From assembly GCA_003858485.1 (NCBI GenBank), contig RQYD01000033.1:1-32191 (forward strand): DNA of 32,191 bases, given 5' to 3'. The stretch's first letter is position 1, and each line of letters starts with the position of its first letter. Below are positions 8,355 through 15,722 of the stretch, in pieces. The DNA comes from Clostridiales bacterium COT073_COT-073. GTDB lineage: Bacteria; Bacillota; Clostridia; Lachnospirales; Vallitaleaceae. Under the pieces are notes generated by a model, which worked only from the letters and a program-made list of their open reading frames with translations, did not search any database and was not told the DNA's origin. A program made the position numbers and the translations under genes.

Positions 8355-8433
8355 CCGTTCAAACCGTTCGTACCGTTTGATGTTTCGTATATAAGAGAAT
8401 GTCGTGCGGTATGAACGGTGTAAACGGTAAATG
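8355..8433. repeat. Dyad of 9-bp iterons, candidate replication origin
   Basis: Three 9-bp direct units (CCGTTCAAA, CCGTTCGTA, CCGTTTGAT; 8355-8381) face three inverted units (CGGTATGAA, CGGTGTAAA, CGGTAAATG; 8407-8433) across a 25-base spacer. Bases 8355-8375 and 8407-8427 are inverted copies at 17 of 21 positions. The site follows the primase and helicase genes directly, where an iteron origin would be expected. It could also fold as a hairpin, for example a single-strand origin. Confidence 0.6.
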
Positions 8434-8489
8434 AAGAAGTAACATCTATTTTTTCTGTGTAAGTTAAAGATGAATTTATAAAAATCACG

Positions 8490-8605
8490 AATTATAGGTA
8501 GATAGCAAGCATATACTTTTTGACCACAGTCCAAAAAGTAGGCTTGTAAGCTGGGAATTCAGCTTAACCAATTTTAGGGAGAACCCTAAGACCCCGAAAA
8601 AGAAA
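8490..8605. other. Candidate origin of transfer (oriT)
   Basis: The non-coding stretch before mobC holds two short inverted repeats: AAGCT/AGCTT around GGGAATTC at 8549-8565, and TTAGGG (8574-8579) with CCCTAA (8584-8589) around AGAA, followed by GACCCCGAAAA. Position beside mobC and the relaxase and the hairpin content fit an oriT. I cannot place the nick site. Confidence 0.5.
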
Positions 8606-8618
8606 GGAGTGATGAAAA

Positions 8619-8999
8619 ATGGCAAAGAGCGTGAATCGTAAAAACAATTGCACCGTTCATTTTATGGTGAACGAAGAAGACATGAATGAGCTTAACCGAA
8701 GATTTGCAATGACCAATTTTAAGAGTATGAGAGAGTTTTATCGAGATAGTATTTTCAAGAACAGGATCATCAGCATTGATTTATCCGGTGAGTTTCGAAA
8801 AGAACTGAGGGAGCTTTCTTCTCTTATCAGTCGCAATTCAGCGAACCTAAATCAGATAGCAAAGGCGGGAAACAGCACAGGAATTATCTACAAAGATGAT
8901 ATTGAGAGCATCAAGAAAGCTTTGCAAGGAGAACTTCTTTTCTTGTCCGAGCTTCGAGAGAAAGTTTCGGATTATATCATCAACGAGGTGATCAGCTGA
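8619..8999 (+). CDS. mobC: MobC-like relaxosome protein
   Basis: A 126-residue MobC-family protein: a ribbon-helix-helix-like N-terminus (CTVHFMVNEEDMNELNRRF), then the characteristic ELSSLISRNSANLNQIAK segment of accessory mobilisation proteins. AAAGGAGTGATG lies before the ATG. It overlaps the relaxase start by one base. It would bind the oriT and help the relaxase open DNA. Confidence 0.88.
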   Translation: MAKSVNRKNNCTVHFMVNEEDMNELNRRFAMTNFKSMREFYRDSIFKNRIISIDLSGEFRKELRELSSLISRNSANLNQIAKAGNSTGIIYKDDIESIKKALQGELLFLSELREKVSDYIINEVIS

Positions 9000-10435
9000 T
9001 GGCGGTTACAAAGATACATCCGATCAAGACTACACTGAAAAAAGCGATAGACTATATCTGCAATGGCGATAAAACCGATGATGAAATCTATGTTACGACC
9101 CACCTTTGCAGCAGAGAAAAAGCTCACAAAGAGTTTGAACTTACAAAGAAACAGTTTAAGTCAAGAACCAAGACTTTAGCTCATCATCTGATCCAATCCT
9201 TCGTGCCGGAAGAAGTTAGCTTTGAAGAAGCTCATCAGGTAGGAATTGAACTCTGCGAAAAGATTTTAGAGGGAAAATATGAGTATGTTTTAGCGACACA
9301 TATCGACAAAGACGATATTCATAACCATATCATCTTTAACTCCATAGATATTGATGAAGGCAAGGTTTATCATTCCTATTATGGCTCTTATATGAATATC
9401 CGAAGTCAAAGCGACAGACTTTGCAGGGAACATAATTTGTCTGTGATCGACCCAGAAACACAGAGGGAAATCAATGAGATTAAGAGACGAAAATTTGTAA
9501 GTTGGCATGATTGGAATGAGGATAAAAAAGGCAGTAGCTATAAGTCGAGACTTCAATTTGATATTGATAGAGTAATTCAAAAAGCAATAAACTGGGAACA
9601 TTTTCTTAAAATAATGGAACAATATGGATATGAAATTAAGTTTGGAAAGTATATTGCTTTCAAACAGAAAAATCAGCAGAGGTTTACCAGAGTGAAAACC
9701 ATAGGGGATAATTACACAGAAGAAAAAATCAAAGAAAGAATCCGAAATAAAGATAAAGAAATAGGAGAGTTGGTTGATAAAACCAAATATGGAAATCAGG
9801 ATTGGGTAGTTCATACCAACATGCAAGTAGCATCCAAAATTCTGTTAAAAATAAGAGATAAAGGCTTTACCTCTATGGAAGCATTGGAAAAAGGAATTCA
9901 AAAAATATCATTTCAAAAAAATGAATTGAAACAAGAATTTGATAAACTTTCGTGGGAACAAAAGAGGATAAAAGAAGTAGTAAAGCATATTCAAATCTGT
10001 ATCAGCAAAAGAGAGCATTATCAGGGTTATCGCAAAAATCCGAATGATAAAATTTATATGATGATGAACCGAAAAGATATAGAAGCCTATCAGAAATCCT
10101 ATGAGGAAATAGATATTTTTCTTAAGCAATTTCCGCATTTGAAAGATATTGTATTAGAAGGATTGAAGAAAAAATCAAGTAAAAATCTTTTTAGGAAATT
10201 GAATCAGCATTCCAAGGATTTGGGATTAAAACAAGAAAGAATAGCGAGACAGCATGATTCTTTAATGGAGGAGTTTACCGAGCTGAAACATCTTAAAAAT
10301 AATATGGATGATTATCTGGGTAGAGAAGAAAAATCGGAGAAAAAACCGAGGGAAAGCATCCTGAAACAAATTAAGGATATCGGGGAAGAAGGTCGGGAAA
10401 GAAAGTTACCTAAAAATCGAGGTGTTGAAAGATAA
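8999..10435 (+). CDS. MOBP-type relaxase
   Basis: A 478-residue mobilisation endonuclease. The N-terminus has TKIHPIKTTLKKAIDYI with candidate nucleophile Tyr19. The metal-binding three-histidine motif is clear: His101, His108 and His110 in THIDKDDIHNHIIF. The C-terminal part (about 180-460) is coiled-coil and charged. It nicks oriT and leads the strand to a recipient through a helper conjugation machine. A truncated homologue lies at 16594-17759 in island 2, close in sequence through the middle region. Confidence 0.92.
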   Translation: MAVTKIHPIKTTLKKAIDYICNGDKTDDEIYVTTHLCSREKAHKEFELTKKQFKSRTKTLAHHLIQSFVPEEVSFEEAHQVGIELCEKILEGKYEYVLATHIDKDDIHNHIIFNSIDIDEGKVYHSYYGSYMNIRSQSDRLCREHNLSVIDPETQREINEIKRRKFVSWHDWNEDKKGSSYKSRLQFDIDRVIQKAINWEHFLKIMEQYGYEIKFGKYIAFKQKNQQRFTRVKTIGDNYTEEKIKERIRNKDKEIGELVDKTKYGNQDWVVHTNMQVASKILLKIRDKGFTSMEALEKGIQKISFQKNELKQEFDKLSWEQKRIKEVVKHIQICISKREHYQGYRKNPNDKIYMMMNRKDIEAYQKSYEEIDIFLKQFPHLKDIVLEGLKKKSSKNLFRKLNQHSKDLGLKQERIARQHDSLMEEFTELKHLKNNMDDYLGREEKSEKKPRESILKQIKDIGEEGRERKLPKNRGVER

Positions 10436-10465
10436 AATCGGGATTTCATTTTTAACAAAAAAATG

Positions 10466-10471
10466 TTATAA
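10466..10471 (+). promoter_or_regulatory. Possible -10 box for the small XRE gene
   Basis: A TATAAT-type box with an extended TGTTATAAT context lies about 45 bases before the small XRE gene. No good -35 is visible, so the call is weak. The equivalent gene in island 2 has the same TGTTATAATG context at about 17872-17880. Confidence 0.35.
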
Positions 10472-10516
10472 TAAAACATAGAAATTCTATGTGAATGAAT
10501 AGAGAAGAGGAGTATT

Positions 10517-10732
10517 ATGAAATTCTCATAGAACAAGTTATGGAAGTTGTTAATCGACAGAAATATGAATAAAGGCGATTTGCAGAAATTAATAGAAATC
10601 GGTCCGTCCACCATTTCAAGAATGGGGCGAAACGAGCCTGTAAGACTTGAAATCTTAGGAAGAATATGTGAGAGATTGAATTGTAACATTGAAGATATCA
10701 TTGAGTATGAAAGAGGAAAACAAGATGTATAA
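10517..10732 (+). pseudogene. Small XRE regulator interrupted by an amber codon
   Basis: The frame from ATG 10517 (after AGAGGAG) reads MKFS, TAG (10529-10531), then NKLWKLLIDRNMNKGDLQKL onward to 10732. The intact island 2 homologue starts MKANYKKLWHILLDRNMKKKEL, so the TAG replaces a Tyr. A shorter product from TTG 10547 (61 residues) is possible but lacks a good ribosome site. The protein is a Cro/C1-type helix-turn-helix (HTH_26-like) of about 70 residues. The gene always follows the relaxase position in these islands and marks the start of the cargo. It probably regulates the cargo or mobilisation genes. Confidence 0.65.
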
Positions 10733-10812
10733 ATCAATTGATTTGTTTGCCGACTTTTCGTGTCAGTGTTTTCTATTGCAGGACAAAAAAGGATTTTGAG
10801 GATGGTGAATGA
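10725..10812 (+). pseudogene. Scrap of a DNA cytosine-5 methyltransferase
   Basis: From ATG 10725 the frame reads MYKSIDLFA, the N-terminus and start of motif I (DLFAG) of m5C methyltransferases. It jumps directly to DFSCQCF...QDKKGF, a degraded motif IV (GFPCQ-FS...GKKKGFED), and stops at 10797. An extra T shifts the following GAG GAT GGT GAA, which would continue the motif as EDGE. Roughly 70 codons between the motifs and all of the target-recognition region are gone. It overlaps the end of the small XRE gene. The remnant fits a methylase once paired with the HpaII-like nuclease and Vsr downstream. Confidence 0.6.
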
Positions 10813-10929
10813 GGTGAAAAAAATAATATTTGGACTAGGGAAGAGACTATTGTTGCTTTTTATGTATATTGTATTATTCCGTTTGCAAGCAGTAGTAAAA
10901 CAAACCCGATCATTATTGATTACGCAAAT

Positions 10930-11583
10930 ATGATTTCTAGAAGTCCTTCTGCACTTAATATGAAAATCGGGAATATTGGAAGGCTTGATCCTGAATTGAA
11001 AAAGAAAGATATTACAGGTTTAACACATGGAGCCAAAATGGAAGAGCTTGTGTGGAATGAATTCAATAGTGATAGAGAAAAACTTGTTTATGAGGCGGAA
11101 AAAATTATTGAGCAGCTAACTAATCAATCCGTTGAAAATATTTATCTTCAATCAGAAGAAATAGACTATTCGAGTCAAGATAAAATTAGGCTTGTGAAGA
11201 CTAGAATAAATCAAAACTTTTTTCGTTCATCTGTGTTATCGGCATATAATAATACCTGTGCAATAACAAAAATAAAAATCAATGAGTTTTTGGTAGCAAG
11301 TCATATAAAGCCATGGGCAGAGGATAAAAATAATAGACTTAACCCACATAACGGGATATGTCTTAATTCAATTCATGATAGAGCTTTTGATAGAGGGTTG
11401 ATAACAATAAGTAGAGATTATAAAATAATTATTTCAAGTAGACTGAAAGATTTTTATACAAATGAATTTATTGATGATGTATTTAGAAAGTATGAGGGAC
11501 ATCAAATTTTAATTCCTAAAAAATTCAAGCCTTTATCTGAATTTTTGGAATATCATAATGATGTTATATTCAAGGGAGTGTAG
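10930..11583 (+). CDS. HNH endonuclease, probably frameshifted at its start
   Basis: 217 residues from the first in-frame ATG. The C-terminal HNH domain is clear: AYNNTCAITKI, then ASHIKPWAEDKNNRLNPHNG and LNSIHDRAFDRGL. The same frame stays open upstream to 10813 and encodes a typical family N-terminus (NNIWTREETIVAFYVYCIIPF). The natural start, a GTG at 10814-10816 or ATG at 10802, is out of frame by one base at a run of seven A (10817-10823). Eight A would restore MVNEVKKNNIW. So the full gene is about 10802-11583 and either broken, phase-variable or misassembled. It sits between the methylase scrap and the HpaII-like gene. Confidence 0.75.
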   Translation: MISRSPSALNMKIGNIGRLDPELKKKDITGLTHGAKMEELVWNEFNSDREKLVYEAEKIIEQLTNQSVENIYLQSEEIDYSSQDKIRLVKTRINQNFFRSSVLSAYNNTCAITKIKINEFLVASHIKPWAEDKNNRLNPHNGICLNSIHDRAFDRGLITISRDYKIIISSRLKDFYTNEFIDDVFRKYEGHQILIPKKFKPLSEFLEYHNDVIFKGV

Positions 11584-11584
11584 G

Positions 11585-12616
11585 ATGTATTTTCCGCATA
11601 ATTGTAAAATCGAAGATTTTTTAGAAAGTGATGCAAGACTGTATTTCCCTATCATTAAGATAATAAGAGAAGAGAATAAAGGTGAAATCAAGGAATATGC
11701 TACAGGAGAGATCATATCCATATTCATTAACGGTTCAAAAGTGAAAGAATTACTTGCGACCGAGTTTGAAACGCAGTCCGAACTGCTGTTAAATGAAATC
11801 AACTCTAAAACTTCAAAAGGAGCATTTTCTGTAGAAAAAACGCAGAATTTTATGGATAAAATTTTGTGCTATAAGCTGTCTGCACCTGCGACGGACAAAA
11901 GTGATATTACAATTAAAATAATCGATATAAATACCGGATACAGCCCTACGGTAGGGTTTTCCATAAAATCGGAATTGGGGTCTTCCCCTACTCTGTTAAA
12001 TGCCGGAAAAACCACAAACTTTATTTATAAAAACATCCACAGTTATCCCGACTTGGTTCGAGAAGCAAATGAAATATATATCGTATCGGCAGGTAAACAT
12101 CACACGGATGTCAGAGGACGTATCAATAAAATAATTGACGAAAACGGGCAATTGAAATATTGGAAAATGAATAATCAGACTTTTAGCGATAATTTGGTAT
12201 TGATTGACAGCAATATGGATAAAATCATCGCCGAAACTCTTTTGTATTTCTATAGGGACGGAATCAGCAATTGCGATGAAATGGTTGCAAAACTTGAACG
12301 TGAAAATCCTATGAATTACGGAAATGTCAACGCTTACAGGTATAAGTTCAAGAAGTTCCTGACCGCCGTAGCATTGGGAATGAAACCTGCTACGGTTTGG
12401 GACGGTGTGGATGAAGCGACCGGAGGGTATATTGTCGTAACGAAAGAAGGCAATGTTCTTGCATATCATATATACAACAGAAATTACTTTGAAGAATACT
12501 TATTGAAGAACACAAAATATGAAACGGCATCTACTTCAAGGCATGGTTTTGGAGAAATATACAGCGAGAACGGGGAAGATTTTATTAACTTAAATTTGCA
12601 AGTGAGATTCAGATAA
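11585..12616 (+). CDS. HpaII-family type II restriction endonuclease
   Basis: A 343-residue protein that I assign to the HpaII family. Supporting segments are YFPIIKIIREE, KSDITIKIIDINTG, GFSIKSELGSSPTLLNA, VALGMKPATVWDG and STSRHGFGEIYSENGEDFINLNL near the end. HpaII cuts CCGG; whether this enzyme shares that specificity is inference. Length is close to the family's usual ~358, so it looks intact, perhaps slightly short at the N-terminus. ATG 11585, preceded by AGGGAG, is preferred to 11558, which lies within the HNH gene. Its cognate methylase is only a remnant, which is surprising for an intact nuclease. Confidence 0.82.
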   Translation: MYFPHNCKIEDFLESDARLYFPIIKIIREENKGEIKEYATGEIISIFINGSKVKELLATEFETQSELLLNEINSKTSKGAFSVEKTQNFMDKILCYKLSAPATDKSDITIKIIDINTGYSPTVGFSIKSELGSSPTLLNAGKTTNFIYKNIHSYPDLVREANEIYIVSAGKHHTDVRGRINKIIDENGQLKYWKMNNQTFSDNLVLIDSNMDKIIAETLLYFYRDGISNCDEMVAKLERENPMNYGNVNAYRYKFKKFLTAVALGMKPATVWDGVDEATGGYIVVTKEGNVLAYHIYNRNYFEEYLLKNTKYETASTSRHGFGEIYSENGEDFINLNLQVRFR

Positions 12617-13044
12617 TGAAGAAAAAGAAGCCTATGACCAGAAGTCAGAATATGGCAAGAGTGAAAAGTAAAAATACAAAACCTGAAGTTTTCTTGAGAA
12701 AATTTTTATGGCATAAGGGGTTCAGATATAGATTAAACTATAAGGAGTTGCCCGGAAGTCCTGATTTATATATTCTTAAATACAGAGTTGCTATCTTTGT
12801 AAACGGTTGCTTTTGGCACATGCATGAAAACTGCAAATATTCATCTATCCCTAAGAGTAATTATGAATTTTGGAAAAATAAACTCGAGGGAAATGTTGAA
12901 AGGGACAAGAAAAATTATGCTCAGCTTGAAAGTATGGGAATTAAAGTGATAGTGGTTTGGGGATGTGAAATTAAACAGATGATGAAAGATGAGGTAGTCG
13001 CAATGGAGAAAGCGGATAATCTTGTATGTGAGATTATAAATTAG
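12616..13044 (+). CDS. vsr: Very short patch repair endonuclease
   Basis: A 142-residue Vsr protein. The start MTRSQNMARVKSKNTKPEVFLRK, the metal-site Asp in PGSPDLY, and VNGCFWHMHENCKY are family hallmarks. Vsr nicks at T:G mismatches made when methylated cytosine deaminates, so it travels with m5C methylases. The start overlaps the HpaII-like stop by one base, showing translational coupling. With the methylase gone its repair role here is probably obsolete. Confidence 0.95.
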   Translation: MKKKKPMTRSQNMARVKSKNTKPEVFLRKFLWHKGFRYRLNYKELPGSPDLYILKYRVAIFVNGCFWHMHENCKYSSIPKSNYEFWKNKLEGNVERDKKNYAQLESMGIKVIVVWGCEIKQMMKDEVVAMEKADNLVCEIIN

Positions 13045-13125
13045 TGACTTTACTCAGTATTATTTTGTAAAATAGACATCTAATTGAATGAAAATGCTAT
13101 GAAATAGATTGAAATGGAGGAAGAA

Positions 13126-14361
13126 ATGGCTAATCAAAAAAGTAGGTATTTAGAGGCGAATTTATTAGAGAAAGTAGATTCAACGGAAATTGATTTAGAG
13201 TTAGAAACAGAGACGGAAGTTGAGCTAAATGAAGATGATAAACGCAAACTTTATGTTGATAAAGTGGATAAGTCTACTTCAGACCTGTTTAGAATGATAG
13301 TTGAAGGTGAATTGAATTTACAACCATATTATCAGAGAAGATTTGTTTGGGATAAAAAAACTATGTCTAAGTTTATTGAATCTTTATTATTGTCAATACC
13401 AATTCCAACTGTTTTTTTGGCGGAAAATAGTGATGATACATTTGAGGTTATTGATGGTCAACAACGTTTAACGACTATTTTTGCGTTTATGAAATCTAAA
13501 TTAGTTGCTAATGAAATTGAAAAGTTGCCATACAATTTGCGAGAATTAGATATTTTAACATTGAATGGTTTAGAAACGCTTAAACAATTTAATAGAAAAA
13601 GTTATTACGACATGGTTGATATGCAAAGAAAATTTAATAATGTTTCGCTTCCGGTTGTAATCATAAAGAAAGATTCGACGGAGGATATTAAGTATGATAT
13701 CTTTTCACGAATAAATAGTGGCTCAATAAAATTAAACAACCAAGAGTTACTTAATGTTATGTATAGAGGGGAATTAATTGACTCATTAAATACTGCATCT
13801 CAGAAAGAAATTGTAGACGAATTGTTCGGCAGACGTCCAGTTCTCAAAAAGCGTTTTGGATACCACGAGATTTTATTAAGGGCGAAAGTTATTGAGGGTT
13901 TTGTTAATAGTGACGATTGGAAATTAAGAGAAATTAGGGTTAAAAATAAAAATAATCTGAATAAAGAATATCGTACATATAACGGTAGGCTCAATACAGC
14001 GATTTTAGAATACCTTAAAGAGTATAGAAATGATATGCAAGAAGCTTCAAATCTAACTAATTTTATTGCAGATTCTATAGATAAAGTTAATACTGTATTT
14101 GGAGATGAAGCATTTATCAGAATTAGCAAACCTGGTTCTACAAGTATCAATAAAACCATTGCTGAGTTACAATTAGTAGTTTTGTCAAAATTTAATCGTT
14201 CTGAGGTAGTTGAAAATAAAGACAAAATAAAAAAATCATTCGAGAAATTTTTAGAAGATATTGATGAAAATATTTTTTTGAGAGGAACAAATAATACAAC
14301 TAATGTTGAAAAAAGATATGAATGGGGCAAAATTCTTTCTAATATTTTAAAGGAGGCTTAA
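13126..14361 (+). CDS. DUF262 (GmrSD-N/ParB-like nuclease) protein
   Basis: 411 residues from ATG 13126, chosen for the GGAGGAAGAA just upstream; an in-frame ATG at 13114 has no ribosome site. DUF262 motifs are visible: LQPYYQRRFVWD (about 65-76), VIDGQQRLTTIFAF (about 108-121, the catalytic-like DGQQR), and FSRINSGSIKLNNQEL (about 188-203). The family has a ParB/Srx nuclease or NTPase fold and is common in anti-phage systems. The C-terminal ~170 residues match nothing I know. The next gene starts three bases after its stop and encodes a HEPN protein, so the two probably form one system. Confidence 0.87.
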   Translation: MANQKSRYLEANLLEKVDSTEIDLELETETEVELNEDDKRKLYVDKVDKSTSDLFRMIVEGELNLQPYYQRRFVWDKKTMSKFIESLLLSIPIPTVFLAENSDDTFEVIDGQQRLTTIFAFMKSKLVANEIEKLPYNLRELDILTLNGLETLKQFNRKSYYDMVDMQRKFNNVSLPVVIIKKDSTEDIKYDIFSRINSGSIKLNNQELLNVMYRGELIDSLNTASQKEIVDELFGRRPVLKKRFGYHEILLRAKVIEGFVNSDDWKLREIRVKNKNNLNKEYRTYNGRLNTAILEYLKEYRNDMQEASNLTNFIADSIDKVNTVFGDEAFIRISKPGSTSINKTIAELQLVVLSKFNRSEVVENKDKIKKSFEKFLEDIDENIFLRGTNNTTNVEKRYEWGKILSNILKEA

Positions 14362-14364
14362 TTA

Positions 14365-15099
14365 ATGCTTTCTGAAATTAATGAAAAGTATCAATCATAT
14401 AAGGAGATACATAATAGAGTGCTTCCTATTTTGGATGGAGATAGAAGCTCGGAATTAGCAAGGGTTTTATTAGAAAATTCATTATATTTATCTGTTTTTA
14501 CAACATTTGAAAATTTTTTAAAAAGTCTTATAGACAATTATATTTATAATAAAGAAAAAGTGGGTGTTAAATTTATAGATTTATCAGAACGGATTGCTCA
14601 TTCACTGTTTTCTAATAAGGAATCGCAAATCAAGTTTATATTTGATGATAAAAATAAAGATAAGAACAAATCGTTTGATACATTTTTTAAATGGTTAACT
14701 GAGAATGTTGATAAAAAAACATTAGAAACTCATATACATTTTGAGTTTCTACATAAAGATAAATTGAATGGTTATTATAAGGATTTATTTCAGGAAATTT
14801 TGGGTGATAGTGAATTCTTAAATAATTTAGAACTTACACAAAATGTTGATGATTTTGGAGGTTTATTGAATAAACAAATTCAAAGTAATGCAGCTACTTT
14901 TCTATATGAGTATACAGATAAAATAAGAAACAATATAGCTCATGAAAATGAGAAATTTAAAATCGGAGAGTATTCTTCATTTGATGATATAGTAGATGCT
15001 TTTTATAGTATCATAGTTAAAATTGATGAAAAATATAGGAGTAATACAGGGTTTGATTTAGAAGAGGAAATTAAGATTAACATGTTAGATGATTGCTAG
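14365..15099 (+). CDS. HEPN-domain protein (MAE_28990/MAE_18760-like)
   Basis: A 244-residue, largely helical protein. The HEPN RNase signature R-x4-H is present as Arg188-NNIA-His193 within DKIRNNIAHENEKF, near the C-terminus as in the MAE_28990/MAE_18760 group. An AAAGGAGG ribosome site lies in the end of the previous gene. HEPN proteins of this group are known to occur beside DUF262 genes; the expected activity is RNA cleavage causing growth arrest, with the DUF262 partner as sensor, second effector or restraint. The exact mechanism of this pair is not something I can state. Confidence 0.82.
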   Translation: MLSEINEKYQSYKEIHNRVLPILDGDRSSELARVLLENSLYLSVFTTFENFLKSLIDNYIYNKEKVGVKFIDLSERIAHSLFSNKESQIKFIFDDKNKDKNKSFDTFFKWLTENVDKKTLETHIHFEFLHKDKLNGYYKDLFQEILGDSEFLNNLELTQNVDDFGGLLNKQIQSNAATFLYEYTDKIRNNIAHENEKFKIGEYSSFDDIVDAFYSIIVKIDEKYRSNTGFDLEEEIKINMLDDC

Positions 15100-15121
15100 T
15101 ACAATGTAGTATATTGAATCC

Positions 15122-15143
15122 GTGCTTGCAATATGCTTGCAAA
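15122..15143 (+). repeat. GCTTGCA repeat at the right end of island 1
   Basis: GTGCTTGCAATATGCTTGCA matches the left-end repeat at 3168-3187 at 19 of 20 positions and lies about 100 bases before the attachment site at 15244. With the left copy it would provide integrase or excisionase arm sites at both ends of island 1. Confidence 0.6.
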
Positions 15144-15243
15144 AAATCAGATAAACAGAAATAAAATGGATAATAGGGCTAAAACAGAAATTTAAAAACT
15201 TGATTTTATGCCATTTATAAAAAATAATATCAATGGACATATC

Positions 15244-15255
15244 GAGTGGGAATAG
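15244..15255 (+). other. Attachment site 2 (guaA-like)
   Basis: GAGTGGGAATAG matches the guaA end (GAATGGGAATAG) at 11 of 12 positions and is outside any gene. It marks the junction of islands 1 and 2: attR of island 1 and attL of island 2. Confidence 0.72.
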
Positions 15256-15480
15256 AGTAATAAATATGTTTCTGCTATAAAACTGTTGAAAATACAGTAT
15301 TTCAGCGTTTTGTAGGAGCAAAAAACTCCTTAGTGATACTGTTTTGATACTAAAAAGGTGAAAAAGTAGGCTCAAAAGGGAGTTGTTGAATTTAGGTGAA
15401 TTCTTTAAAGCCTTCCATCATTTTGGTGGGAGGCTTTTGTGGAAATAGTGGGTGACGAATTAGAAAATTAGAATTTGTTA
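15256..15480. other. Non-coding left end of island 2
   Basis: No gene is supported here. It holds a small hairpin (GGAG/CTCC, 15314-15328) and a larger hairpin at about 15410-15441, where AAAGCCTTCC pairs imperfectly with GGGAGGCTTTT and ends in T residues; that is a plausible terminator. The GCTTGCA module seen at the left ends of islands 1 and 4 is absent. Confidence 0.45.
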
Positions 15481-15509
15481 TTGCATATGGAAGTTATGAG
15501 TGGTATCCT
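15481..15509 (+). promoter_or_regulatory. Possible promoter of the attenuated GNAT gene
   Basis: TTGCAT (15481-15486) and TATCCT (15504-15509) are spaced by 17 bp. Transcription would begin about 30 bases before the leader peptide. The match is moderate. Confidence 0.45.
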
Positions 15510-15544
15510 TTACTTAATATATTATGAAAGAGGGGTGTTCAATT

Positions 15545-15610
15545 ATGAAGAATAGAAAAGTCAATTTTAAATCTGAATATCTTTTGAATACCTCGGTTAT
15601 TCTGAATTGA
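15545..15610 (+). CDS. 21-residue leader peptide
   Basis: ATG 15545 follows a strong AGAGGGG ribosome site and encodes 21 residues (begins MKNRKVNF, ends TSVILN) before TGA. Its stop lies 10 bases before a perfect terminator hairpin, and the GNAT gene follows that. This is the layout of ribosome-mediated attenuation used by several Firmicutes antibiotic-response genes: a stalled ribosome would change folding and allow read-through. I do not recognise the peptide. Confidence 0.6.
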   Translation: MKNRKVNFKSEYLLNTSVILN

Positions 15611-15620
15611 GAAGTAGTTT

Positions 15621-15652
15621 GCCGTGGTTTTATAAGCCACGGCACTTTTTTT
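15621..15652 (+). terminator. Attenuator terminator before GNAT gene
   Basis: GCCGTGG (15621-15627) and CCACGGC (15637-15643) form a perfect 7-bp GC-rich stem, followed by ACTTTTTTT. It lies between the leader peptide and the GNAT gene, so it should stop most transcripts unless relieved. Confidence 0.85.
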
Positions 15653-15722
15653 ATCTTTGGTTATTCATAGATATTCATACAAGACCATTTTTAAATTATT
15701 AAAAGAGTTTATGGAGGAATTT

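Larger units (their letters stand above)
3121..15255. mobile_element. Island 1: integrative mobilisable element at guaA
   Basis: Bounded by the guaA end and the attachment-site copy at 15244-15255. It holds a complete backbone: repressor, excisionase-like gene, intact tyrosine integrase, primase, RepA-like ATPase, MobC and MOBP relaxase, with candidate oriV and oriT. No type IV secretion or coupling-protein genes are present, so transfer would need a helper. Cargo is a small membrane protein on the left, and a decayed HpaII restriction locus plus a DUF262/HEPN pair on the right. It is the only island here that still looks able to excise itself. Boundaries are inferred from the repeats. Confidence 0.75.

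Noticed and set aside
8355-8433. CRISPR-like array
   Set aside because: Units are 9 bp, contiguous and arranged as a dyad without spacers; no cas genes nearby.
3121-15255. Self-transmissible ICE
   Set aside because: No VirB4-, VirD4- or other type IV secretion-like gene was found; only mobC and a relaxase are present.
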